From positions 1 through 33,856 of the forward strand of contig VTEF01000014.1 in the NCBI GenBank assembly GCA_008180335.1: 33,856 nucleotides of DNA, written 5' to 3'. The position numbers and the translations under genes were made by a program. Positions within the stretch are counted from its first letter, which is position 1; every line of letters starts with the position of its first letter. Source of the stretch: Priestia megaterium (lineage in GTDB: Bacteria > Bacillota > Bacilli > Bacillales > Bacillaceae_H). Below, piece after piece: positions 1 to 6,976 of this stretch. Below the pieces are notes generated by a model. The model was not told the DNA's origin and searched no databases. It saw nothing but the letters and a program-made list of their open reading frames with translations.

Positions 1-2
1 GA

Positions 3-377
3 TGTATCTTACCGTATGCCACCACGAGCCGAGAAGGAGAACGTACGTATAAATCAAACCCAGCTGATTGTGTGGTTTGTCCAATGAGAGACGGCTGCTT
101 TTCAGCGAAACAAAAACAACGAACCATTACGCGGCATATTTGGGAACATTTTAAAGAACAAGCGCGAATGAACAAACGCACAAAATCAGGTCAACAACTG
201 TATCGAATGCGTTGCACGACAATTGAGCGAAGCTTTGCGGATGCGAAAGAACTCAATGGATATCGCTATGCCCGTTATCGAGGGAAGAAGTCTGTTCAAA
301 TGCAGGCTTATCTCACAGCCGCATGCCAAAATATGAAGAAAAGTCGATTGGTTAATCATTTTCTCGTTTCTTCATAA
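3..377 (+). CDS. IS1182-family transposase, C-terminal part (gene runs off the left edge)
   Basis: The reading frame is open from the window edge to a TAA stop and gives about 124 residues of a DDE transposase C-terminus. Visible motifs are a Thr-Thr-x-Arg-Glu-Gly segment followed by YKSNP, a Cys-rich stretch (CVVCPMRDGC) and the final catalytic region IERSFADAKELNGYRYARYRG. This order is typical of IS1182-family enzymes, where the Glu of IERSF is the last acidic catalytic residue. A GTG at 72 could be mistaken for a start, but family similarity continues upstream to the edge. The C-terminus looks intact. Whether the whole element is functional cannot be judged from the part shown. Confidence 0.8.
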   Translation, partial: CILPYATTSREGERTYKSNPADCVVCPMRDGCFSAKQKQRTITRHIWEHFKEQARMNKRTKSGQQLYRMRCTTIERSFADAKELNGYRYARYRGKKSVQMQAYLTAACQNMKKSRLVNHFLVSS

Positions 378-399
378 AAATTCTTTATAAAAATGTTCA

Positions 400-433
400 G
401 ATTGACGAGAACCTAGAAGGTTTCTCGTCAATC
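400..433. repeat. Imperfect palindrome at the end of the IS element
   Basis: GATTGACGAGAACCT pairs with AGGTTTCTCGTCAATC through 15 bp with one bulged T and a three-base loop. It starts 22 bases after the transposase stop. It has no T-run directly after it on the plus strand, so it is more likely part of the IS end than a simple terminator. That assignment is an inference. Confidence 0.6.
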
Positions 434-437
434 TGTC

Positions 438-471
438 AAAAAGCATGTACAAATATGTACATGCTTTTTTT
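438..471. terminator. Bidirectional rho-independent terminator
   Basis: GCATGTACA (443-451) pairs perfectly with TGTACATGC (456-464) around a four-base loop. It is flanked by A5 on the left and T7 on the right, so it can terminate in both directions. It lies between the IS element and the separate yabR terminator. Confidence 0.8.
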
Positions 472-487
472 GTTTTGCGTACAAAAT

Positions 488-515
488 AAAAAGCACCTTA
501 CAAAAGGTACTTTTT
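488..515 (-). terminator. Terminator of the yabN-yabR cluster
   Basis: AAAAAGCACCTT (488-499) pairs with AAGGTACTTTTT (504-515), with one G-U pair in the minus-strand RNA and a four-base loop. It is T-rich on the minus-strand exit side. It lies 34 bases beyond the yabR stop codon. Confidence 0.8.
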
Positions 516-549
516 AAGCACTCGCTATCTATTATACATAAGCAGCAAG

Positions 550-1023
550 TTAACCGCGTTTTGCACCGCGTCCGCCGCGTTTTGATTCAGTATGGCGTTT
601 TAGGGAAGATAAACGTTCTTCGCTATCTTTTAAGAAACGGTTCATTTTCTGTTCAAATGTTTCTTTTGAACGGAAATCGTTACCACCACGGCTGTTACGT
701 TGTGGACGATGTGAGTCGCGTGGTCGATCTGAGCGTGGTGCTCTTGCTGGTCGTTCTGGTCTTTCCGGTCTTTCTGAGCGTTCCGGTCTATCTACTGCTT
801 TTTTAATGGAAAGACCAATTTTACCATCTTTCTCAACATTAATGACTTTTACTTCGACTTCATCGCCCACTTTTAAGTGGTCGTTAATATCTTTTACATA
901 GTTATCCGCCACTTCACTAATATGAACTAAGCCTGTTGTCCCCCCTGGTAACTCAACAAAAGCTCCAAAGTTCGTAATACCTGTTACCTTTCCCTGTAAC
1001 TTGCTGCCTACTTCAATTGACAT
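550..1023 (-). CDS. yabR: S1-domain RNA-binding protein YabR
   Basis: The product is 157 residues and nearly matches the YabR family. Residues 1-75 form an S1 RNA-binding fold (KLQGKVTGITNFGAFVELPG, then GLVHISEVADNYV and VEVKVINVEKDGKIGLSIKK). A low-complexity Arg/Pro/Glu linker with repeated RPE units follows, then a basic C-terminal segment (FEQKMNRFLKDSEERLSSLK, ending RGGRGAKRG). The family is a presumed RNA- or ribosome-associated protein of unsettled role. The start at 1023 is chosen because AAGGAGG lies upstream and the protein then begins MSIEVGSKL like its relatives; a start at 1062 would add 13 hydrophobic residues. It is last in the cluster after divIC, 89 bases downstream. The linker is longer than I recall for B. 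subtilis. Confidence 0.92.
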   Translation of the reverse strand: MSIEVGSKLQGKVTGITNFGAFVELPGGTTGLVHISEVADNYVKDINDHLKVGDEVEVKVINVEKDGKIGLSIKKAVDRPERSERPERPERPARAPRSDRPRDSHRPQRNSRGGNDFRSKETFEQKMNRFLKDSEERLSSLKRHTESKRGGRGAKRG

Positions 1024-1112
1024 AAAAAAAATGCTCCTCCTTAAAATGATAAAAGAAATCAATTTATTATATTATACAAAAAGCAAAAATACACTGTCAA
1101 CGAACCATCCAC

Positions 1113-1484
1113 CTAGTCGTTTTTGATATTAAAAATAATTTCTCCGTCTTCAGATAAAAAATAATCTCTTCGGGCAATTTTTTTAATATACTCATCATCG
1201 TTTAATCTCACGATTTCACTTTCAAGCTGCTTTTGCTTTCCTTCCAGCTTTGTTAATTGTTGCTCTAATTTTTTTTGTTCAGCCTCTTTGTTTTCAATTG
1301 CCGATGTTTGTTTGATTAATACCGATATCATTAAAGCAGTAACGATAAAAGCGAACACACCAAAAACAGTCAGACGCCTAATTAAGCCAATGCGCTTTCG
1401 ATCTGTATTTTGTTGAAGCTGCTCTTGCTTATGAAGATAATCTGTATTTAGCTTTGTAACATTCTTTTTCGGCGTAGCACTCAT
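1113..1484 (-). CDS. divIC: Cell-division protein DivIC (FtsB-like)
   Basis: This 123-residue bitopic membrane protein of the septum belongs to the DivIC/FtsB family, which associates with FtsL (and DivIB) in the divisome. The basic N-terminus (1-36) is cytoplasmic. One membrane helix spans about 37-58 (LTVFGVFAFIVTALMISVLI), and a heptad-rich external coiled coil covers about 62-95 (EAEQKKLEQQLTKLEGKQKQ). The conserved tail DDEYIKKIARRDYFLSEDGE closes the protein. The start has a G-rich Shine-Dalgarno sequence (GGGGGGCG). It begins four bases after the yabQ stop, so the two are almost certainly co-transcribed. Confidence 0.95.
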   Translation of the reverse strand: MSATPKKNVTKLNTDYLHKQEQLQQNTDRKRIGLIRRLTVFGVFAFIVTALMISVLIKQTSAIENKEAEQKKLEQQLTKLEGKQKQLESEIVRLNDDEYIKKIARRDYFLSEDGEIIFNIKND

Positions 1485-1488
1485 TGGA

Positions 1489-2112
1489 TTAGTCGCCCCC
1501 CTTATTTTTAAATTTTTTTACCCATGTCATAACTCTTGTTATCATATTCTTTACTTGTTTGTAAAATCCTTCTATACGAAGCAAACACGCATGAAAAAAT
1601 CGCTTTACCGACTCAGGCATGATTTTCCAAATAATAAACAATATCCACCGGATAGGTGCAAAAATTAATTTAAAAAGAAAGCTTATCATGACATAACTGA
1701 TACGATACACACTTAAACATGCTAACACTACTATGCGTACAAAAAGTTTAGTAGGCTTGACCAAAAAAATATTTAGAAGCCTCAAAAACAAACGATAAAC
1801 CATTAAAACACTTAAGACAGTAAACGTTAAAACCTTTAAATAAAGCGATTGAAGTAAACTTTGATAAGCAGCAAAGCCACATAATAAAGCTAGAAATGCA
1901 TAAAACCGCAATTCTCCTTCATTCACTAAAAATAATACATAAAAAATGAGAAGAGCCTGCACAATCCAAAATAACAAGTCATTCACAAATAAAAACCAGC
2001 GGATGACCTTCGATCGGTTTATAAAATAACGATATGTATCGAGGGAAGCTCCGATAAAACTTCCCATCGAAACCATCGCAATCATCGTATAGAATTGAAC
2101 ATTTAAGCTCAT
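1489..2112 (-). CDS. yabQ: Sporulation membrane protein YabQ
   Basis: The protein has 207 residues with several hydrophobic helices in its first two thirds (about 5-25, 38-62, 70-90, 92-112, 122-150) and a basic, amphipathic C-terminus ending VKKFKNKGGD. This matches the YabQ family. In B. subtilis it localises to the forespore membrane and is needed for cortex formation. The ATG overlaps the yabP stop by four bases (ATGA), a sign of translational coupling. It lies between yabP and divIC, the usual order, although divIC is a vegetative gene. Confidence 0.93.
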   Translation of the reverse strand: MSLNVQFYTMIAMVSMGSFIGASLDTYRYFINRSKVIRWFLFVNDLLFWIVQALLIFYVLFLVNEGELRFYAFLALLCGFAAYQSLLQSLYLKVLTFTVLSVLMVYRLFLRLLNIFLVKPTKLFVRIVVLACLSVYRISYVMISFLFKLIFAPIRWILFIIWKIMPESVKRFFHACLLRIEGFYKQVKNMITRVMTWVKKFKNKGGD

Positions 2113-2414
2113 CGAAACAACTTACTAAAGAATCCTTTAGCTTTCTCCGATTGATTCTCATCTAAGTAAACTATATCAAAGATTTTTCCTTTTATCGATA
2201 CAATTCCTTTTTCTACATCTAAATTTTTCATTTGGAGATTTTGACCGCGAACAGAAAGAAACCCCATGACAGTTTCTAATAAAAATTCTTCATTGTCAAA
2301 ACTCTCGACTTGCTTTACTCCTGTAATATCTAAGAGACGTCGCCCCTTCATCACTAAATCATGATTTGGAGTGTGATCTTTATTTGCATTACCCATTTCA
2401 TAAAATTGACTCAT
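2109..2414 (-). CDS. yabP: Sporulation protein YabP
   Basis: This is a 101-residue protein of the YabP/YqfC family, needed for spore cortex formation in B. subtilis. The family signature fills the core: RRLLDITGVKQVESFDNEEF, then LLETVMGFLSVRGQNL and KNLDVEKGIVSIKGKI. The start at 2414 is preferred over in-frame ATGs at 2420 and 2432. The Shine-Dalgarno run GAGGTGGGGG overlaps or abuts those two, but is correctly spaced from 2414. Its stop overlaps the yabQ start. A 114-base gap separates it from rqcP and could hold a sporulation promoter, but I found no convincing sigma-E site. Confidence 0.92.
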   Translation of the reverse strand: MSQFYEMGNANKDHTPNHDLVMKGRRLLDITGVKQVESFDNEEFLLETVMGFLSVRGQNLQMKNLDVEKGIVSIKGKIFDIVYLDENQSEKAKGFFSKLFR

Positions 2415-2528
2415 CTTCATCCCCCACCTCATTCATTAAGAACAACTAAGCTGCTCTTGATATGTCTGATTTAAACATATGAACAAACGAAGGACTTTAG
2501 AACAAGCCTTATAACCAATGAGGAATGA

Positions 2529-2792
2529 TTATTCAGCTGATACACGCTCTTCTTTTATGACGGAATATAAATTTGTTGCTTCTTCTTTTTTAACGTTTTC
2601 TTGAAGTGCCTCTACTTTGACTGTAATGATCTTTGTTCCAAACTGAATAGCTAATTCATCTCCTACTTTTACATTTGAACTTGCTTTTGCAGTCAGTCCA
2701 TTGATTAAGATTCGTCCTTTATCAGAGACTTCCTTTGCCAATGTACGACGTTTAATTAAGCGGGACACTTTTAAAAATTTATCTAATCTCAT
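2529..2792 (-). CDS. rqcP: Ribosome quality-control factor RqcP (S4-domain protein YabO)
   Basis: The 87-residue protein is dominated by an S4 RNA-binding domain at its N-terminus (MRLDKFLKVSRLIKRRTLAK, then GRILINGLTAKASSNVKVGD). The family, once called YabO or Hsp15-like, is known to act with RqcH on stalled 50S-peptidyl-tRNA complexes, helping elongate C-terminal alanine tails that mark incomplete proteins for degradation. The ATG has a good Shine-Dalgarno (AAAGGTGAG). It starts 20 bases after yabN, so the two are probably co-transcribed. Length is as expected. Confidence 0.95.
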   Translation of the reverse strand: MRLDKFLKVSRLIKRRTLAKEVSDKGRILINGLTAKASSNVKVGDELAIQFGTKIITVKVEALQENVKKEEATNLYSVIKEERVSAE

Positions 2793-2812
2793 CGTTCTCT
2801 CACCTTTCTTTA

Positions 2813-4270
2813 TTACAAACCTGTTTGTTTTGCTTCATTCCAGAATTGATCAAGCTCTTCTAATGTAAAATCACTAAACTGCTTGTTTAATTCGTTTATT
2901 TTCTTCTCAATGTAACGAAAACGAGTAGCAAATTTCTCATTTGTTTTAGCCAGTGCTGTTTCGGGATCAATCTTATAAAAGCGGGACACATTGACAAGTG
3001 CAAATAGAATGTCACCAAACTCATCATTCATCTTCTCTAGATTGGATGCATGAATTTCCTTTTTGAATTCATCCACCTCTTCGGTTACTTTTTCCCACAT
3101 AGGTACTACATCTTCCCAGTCAAATCCCACTTTTGCAGCTTCTTTCTGGTACCCGTAAGCTCTCATCAAACTAGGCATCGCTTTTGGAATGGAGTCAAGT
3201 AAGGAAGAAACTTGATGACCTTTTTCTTGTTTTTTGATCTGATCCCAGTTTGAAACAACATCATCAGCGTTATTCACAACTGTTTCGCCAAACACATGTG
3301 GATGTCTTCGAATCATTTTATCTGTTATATGGAGAATAACATCATCAATGGTAAACATCCCCTCGTCTTCGCCAATTTGTGCGTGGAGCATCACTTGTAA
3401 AAGCACATCTCCAAGCTCTTCAATCATATTATCATCATCTTCACGATCAATTGCATCTAGTAACTCATAAGCTTCTTCTAATAAATAAGGCTTCAATGAC
3501 TTGTGTGTTTGCTTTTGATCCCAAGGACAACCATTCGGACCTCTTAAAGCAGCGATGATTTGTCGCAACGCGGTAAATTGATGATATAGCAACGACTCTT
3601 CCTTTACTGGTGGTACATAGACCGTCGTTAAATTGGTTAAAGACATGTCATGATCTAATTCATACAATTTAACGAGACGAATATGTTCATCAGCACTTCC
3701 TGCTGCTGTAACAATATAAATCTCATATTCAGCAGGCAAGTGCTCCATTAAGGTCAATTTTACATCAGATGCCACAAACTGATCATACACTTGTCCAATA
3801 AGTACATGTTGATTTAATTGAATATCGTCTCGCTGTAGCGCTGTGCCATCTAGCAATTGGAATCCTTCAATTGGATCAATTTTTAAAGCTGTAAAAATAG
3901 GATCTAAGAAACTTTGTCCACCCTTAATTTCAATGATCATATTCTCCGTTTTTTTCTCTAAAAGCAACTGAACCGTTCGTTCAGCCACGAGAGGGTGTCC
4001 AGGAACTGCATAAATTACATCTCCAGTTTGTGCCTTGTCAATCAACTCATTTGAAATTTTTTTATATACATCTTCAAATGATTCATTGCTCTCGTATACT
4101 TGATCAAATGATGTATAATTCATTCCTTCTTCTTCTAGCAATTCAATAACAGGATGTTCTTTTGTTCGTAACCATACATGTTCAGATTGTTGTAATAGCC
4201 GATAAACACCAAGCGGTAATTGATCTAAATCGCCAGCACCTAAACCAATAATCGTTAATTTATTTGACAT
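2813..4270 (-). CDS. yabN: YabN: tetrapyrrole-methylase-like plus MazG pyrophosphohydrolase fusion
   Basis: The protein has 485 residues. Residues 1 to about 225 resemble a SAM-dependent tetrapyrrole (corrin/porphyrin) methylase fold, with GLGAGDLDQLPLGVYRLL at the start and AVPGHPLVAERTVQLLL near 90-105. Residues from about 240 hold MazG modules: RGPNGCPWDQKQTHKSLKPY, the acidic metal-binding helix LLEEAYELLDAI with EELGDVLLQVMLHAQ, and a second partial copy (EVDEFKKEIHASNLEKMNDE then FGDILFALVNVSRF). MazG domains hydrolyse NTPs to NMP and pyrophosphate. The fused N-terminal domain has no settled substrate. The start has GGTGAGG at good spacing. Confidence 0.93.
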   Translation of the reverse strand: MSNKLTIIGLGAGDLDQLPLGVYRLLQQSEHVWLRTKEHPVIELLEEEGMNYTSFDQVYESNESFEDVYKKISNELIDKAQTGDVIYAVPGHPLVAERTVQLLLEKKTENMIIEIKGGQSFLDPIFTALKIDPIEGFQLLDGTALQRDDIQLNQHVLIGQVYDQFVASDVKLTLMEHLPAEYEIYIVTAAGSADEHIRLVKLYELDHDMSLTNLTTVYVPPVKEESLLYHQFTALRQIIAALRGPNGCPWDQKQTHKSLKPYLLEEAYELLDAIDREDDDNMIEELGDVLLQVMLHAQIGEDEGMFTIDDVILHITDKMIRRHPHVFGETVVNNADDVVSNWDQIKKQEKGHQVSSLLDSIPKAMPSLMRAYGYQKEAAKVGFDWEDVVPMWEKVTEEVDEFKKEIHASNLEKMNDEFGDILFALVNVSRFYKIDPETALAKTNEKFATRFRYIEKKINELNKQFSDFTLEELDQFWNEAKQTGL

Positions 4271-4292
4271 ATGACCTCACCTTTCCTTTAAG

Positions 4293-5897
4293 TCATTTCA
4301 TTCGTAAAATGTATTTAGTTATTGCATGTCCTAGAGGAACGTATGTTAATTCTTCAAATGTAAAAACGTGCTTTCTAATCAATAGCCACAAATAAAAGCT
4401 ACCCCCTATACATACACCAGCAAATGCTGCAACAAGATTCTTTTGCATACTCTCTAAATCGTGAAACAGCACTTCTTCTATAAGCCATAAATATCCTTGC
4501 AGCAGGCCCAACATACATAATCCAATCATCACCACTACTACACTCATTTTCTTGAATGCTAGTGGGATTTTAACAAATTTATAAAGAAAAATCCCATTTA
4601 CAATAGCAATACAACCAAAACTAATCGCTGATGCAACAGCCGCCCCGTGTGTATAAGCTAGAGGAACAAGCCACAAGTTTAAAAACAATTTAACCCCCAT
4701 TCCTATCACTACAGAAAAAACAGGAATTACTGTGTGCCCCATCCCTTGTAAAATAGCTGCTGTCGTAGCAGATAATGTGGTAAAGATAACTAACAAGCTC
4801 AATATCTGAAGCACATCTGTACCTGCAGCATCACCATATAACATAATGTTGATAGGTTTCATAAGACCGATTAATCCTAATGCAGCACCTACTCCTACAA
4901 CGAGTGAAAGTTTAAGAGATAGCTTGATCTTATCAGTCACAAATTTCCAATCATTTTTAGCAATAGCTGCTGAGATTGTTGGTACTAACGAGAGAGAAAA
5001 AGCTGTTCCAACCACAGTTCCTAATTGAATAAGAGGCAGCCCTCGATCGTAGATGCCCTTCATAACTTTAGCTTGTAAATGTTCTACTCCATTGGCTGTT
5101 AGGGAAGAATATAACGTAAACGAGTCAGTTAATTGAATTAAAAGCAACCCCATCCCGCTTAAGCAAATAAAACTACCTTGTATCGCCACTTTTCTTAGAA
5201 CCTGCATTGTCTCTTTTATCGTGACACTTTGCAACGTCCATTTTTCTCCTACGCGCTCTCGTAAAACAAAGAAAAGTAAAACGATAAGAGCAATCGTGAC
5301 ACCTGTAATTGACCCAAAGATAGCAGCCGCTCCTGCCATATACAAGTCATAGCCTTGCTGAATTAACAGAAAAGATAAGCATAGGATAGTTGCGACACGA
5401 ATAATTTGTTCCGCTACTTGAGATATTGCCGTTGGAATCATATTGTTTAGCCCTTGGTAATAACCTCGAATAACAGCAACAAACGGAATAAATAAAAAAG
5501 AAAATGCAATGATTTCAATTAATAATGTTAACTGCCTATCTCCCATTAACAATGCAATTTCATCGGCTAATGTATATTGAAAGACAAACATCGTACAGCT
5601 CAATATGACTAAGAAACCGAATGAAATTTGAATAATTTTTGTAATTTCTATTTTATTTTGCATAGCTGCCTGTTCGGAGATTAATTTTGAAATAATAACA
5701 GGAAACCCATATGTACTTAATTGCAACGCAATACCATATAAAGGATAAGCTTGTTGATAAATATAAAAGCCAATATCGCCAGCAATATGGTGGTATGGAA
5801 TCCGATAAGTCGCACTTAATATCTTAGTCAAAATTCCTGCGATTGTTAAAATAACTGCACCGTTTACTATCATGTAAAGTTGTGATTTTTTACTCAT
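4293..5897 (-). CDS. yabM: Polysaccharide/lipid flippase-like membrane protein YabM (SpoVB/MurJ superfamily)
   Basis: This 534-residue, very hydrophobic protein has about 14 predicted membrane helices, as expected for the MOP/MATE-type flippases related to SpoVB and MurJ. Recognisable pieces are ILSATYRIPYHHIAGDIGFY near the N-terminus, VIRGYYQGLNNMIPTAISQV and LQGMGHTVIPVFSVVIGMG. The family moves lipid-linked polysaccharide precursors across the membrane; the substrate of YabM is not established. The start at 5897 has AAAGGTG five bases upstream, whereas a TTG at 5912 overlaps that ribosome site. yabN follows after 22 bases. Confidence 0.9.
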   Translation of the reverse strand: MSKKSQLYMIVNGAVILTIAGILTKILSATYRIPYHHIAGDIGFYIYQQAYPLYGIALQLSTYGFPVIISKLISEQAAMQNKIEITKIIQISFGFLVILSCTMFVFQYTLADEIALLMGDRQLTLLIEIIAFSFLFIPFVAVIRGYYQGLNNMIPTAISQVAEQIIRVATILCLSFLLIQQGYDLYMAGAAAIFGSITGVTIALIVLLFFVLRERVGEKWTLQSVTIKETMQVLRKVAIQGSFICLSGMGLLLIQLTDSFTLYSSLTANGVEHLQAKVMKGIYDRGLPLIQLGTVVGTAFSLSLVPTISAAIAKNDWKFVTDKIKLSLKLSLVVGVGAALGLIGLMKPINIMLYGDAAGTDVLQILSLLVIFTTLSATTAAILQGMGHTVIPVFSVVIGMGVKLFLNLWLVPLAYTHGAAVASAISFGCIAIVNGIFLYKFVKIPLAFKKMSVVVVMIGLCMLGLLQGYLWLIEEVLFHDLESMQKNLVAAFAGVCIGGSFYLWLLIRKHVFTFEELTYVPLGHAITKYILRMK

Positions 5898-6031
5898 ACT
5901 TACACCTTTCAACTCGAGAAAAGCTCTACTTTAACAGAAACTATTCGTCAGTAGAAGCTTTACTGAACTTCTATCCCTTCAGACATTCATTTGAATAAAA
6001 ATAAATGAACTTGATCCAAAGGACTCTTTGT

Positions 6032-6040
6032 ATTATATCA
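6032..6040 (-). promoter_or_regulatory. Possible extended -10 promoter for yabM
   Basis: On the minus strand TGATATAAT forms an extended -10 (TGn plus TATAAT) 135 bases before the yabM start and beyond the spoVT terminator. I see no good -35 at 16-18 bases, so the call rests on the extended -10 alone. Confidence 0.4.
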
Positions 6041-6092
6041 CGTTCTTTTCGCTTATCCTCTATTCCTCATCTATAAGATAAATATCCATACG

Positions 6093-6121
6093 AAAAAGGT
6101 AGCAATAATGCTACCTTTTTT
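6093..6121. terminator. Terminator of spoVT
   Basis: GGTAGCA (6098-6104) and TGCTACC (6109-6115) form a perfect stem with a four-base loop, extended by A5 on the left and T6 on the right. It works for minus-strand transcription from spoVT, whose stop is about 47 bases upstream. Confidence 0.85.
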
Positions 6122-6167
6122 GTGAAATAAGTTAAAATAATGATGATTAGATCCTTGCGAGAGAAAT

Positions 6168-6704
6168 TTATTGCTCCATCTGACGAGATAAAAAACCGGC
6201 TGCAGTTTCTGCTGCCTTGTGCTCTACTTCTCCAAGAGACTTATCCTTAGAGAAAATAATCACAGCTCCAATTGGATCTCCATTTGCAATGATAGGCCCA
6301 ATTGTATAAGACGAAACAGCTTCTTCATATCCATCCACAAATTCTAAGCTTTTTCCTTCTGTCACCAGAATGGAATTTCTGCTTTCCATCGTAGATTCAA
6401 CTAATGAACTAATGTTTTTATTCAAATATTCTTTTTTCGAGCTTCCCGCAACAGTGATAAAAACATCACGATCGCAGATTAATACTGGATGGCCTAAGCT
6501 ATCATAAAGTGCCTCACTGTATTCTTTTGCAAAATCACTTAATTCACTAATCGGTGAGTATTTCTTTAAAATAACTTCTCCATCGCGATCTACAAATATT
6601 TCTAATGGATCTCCCTCACGGATGCGTAGTGTTCTTCTAATTTCCTTTGGAATCACGACACGTCCTAAATCATCAATGCGACGAACAATACCTGTTGCTT
6701 TCAT
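6168..6704 (-). CDS. spoVT: Stage V sporulation regulator SpoVT
   Basis: The 178-residue DNA-binding protein has an AbrB-type swapped-hairpin domain at residues 1-50 (MKATGIVRRIDDLGRVVIPK, then EIRRTLRIREGDPLEIFVD) and a GAF-like C-terminal domain (about 60-178). SpoVT tunes sigma-G-dependent genes in the forespore. The N-terminus is clearly related to AbrB encoded in this same window. The ATG has AGAGAGG nine bases upstream. The gene is monocistronic by its surroundings: its own promoter at 6797-6826 and its own terminator at 6093-6121. Length equals the usual 178. Confidence 0.97.
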   Translation of the reverse strand: MKATGIVRRIDDLGRVVIPKEIRRTLRIREGDPLEIFVDRDGEVILKKYSPISELSDFAKEYSEALYDSLGHPVLICDRDVFITVAGSSKKEYLNKNISSLVESTMESRNSILVTEGKSLEFVDGYEEAVSSYTIGPIIANGDPIGAVIIFSKDKSLGEVEHKAAETAAGFLSRQMEQ

Positions 6705-6796
6705 TCTTTAAAGCCTCTCTTTCATCTGATGATTAAAAATATTTTGGTGAATAAGTTAAATGTAATGACTCATTAACCGTTCACCTATGTTGACGT

Positions 6797-6826
6797 TAGT
6801 ATTCTTCACTATACAACTTCTATTCA
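6797..6826 (-). promoter_or_regulatory. Sigma-G/sigma-F-like promoter of spoVT
   Basis: On the minus strand TGAATA (6821-6826) and AATACTA (6797-6803) are separated by 17 bases, close to the sigma-G pattern (GHATR, 17-18 bases, CATACTA). Transcription would start about 85 bases before spoVT, which is a known sigma-G gene in B. subtilis. Confidence 0.65.
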
Positions 6827-6944
6827 CCAACCATCTCTTTTTTTGTTAAAAAGTACCCATTTATAGCAAAAAAATAAAAAAATCATCGAAAAAATGAGTT
6901 TTGTCTCAATGGTTCAGTATGGTTGTTGTAAAAATTGGATAGTA

Positions 6945-6973
6945 AAAACCGCTCGCTTATTCAGCGAGCGGTT
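6945..6973 (-). terminator. Terminator of mfd
   Basis: AACCGCTCGCT (6947-6957) pairs perfectly with AGCGAGCGGTT (6963-6973) around a five-base loop, followed by a short U-run in the minus-strand RNA. It begins three bases after the mfd stop codon. Confidence 0.88.
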
Positions 6974-6976
6974 CCT

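Larger units (their letters stand above)
1..433 (+). mobile_element. 3' end of an IS1182-like insertion sequence
   Basis: The left edge carries the end of a transposase gene followed by a 34-base imperfect palindrome (400-433, 15 bp with one bulged T). The transposase family is recognised from its C-terminal motifs. The exact IS boundary and any target duplication cannot be fixed because the other end lies outside the window. The element lies beyond yabR, where B. subtilis carries spoIIE, so it marks a break in otherwise conserved gene order. Confidence 0.6.

Noticed and set aside
561-806. Plus-strand ORF of 81 codons inside yabR
   Set aside because: It is antisense to the well-supported yabR, hydrophobic by composition only, and has no ribosome site.
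2415-2528. Sigma-E promoter for yabP-yabQ
   Set aside because: CATA-type -10 candidates exist but none has a suitable -35 at the right distance, so I did not call one.
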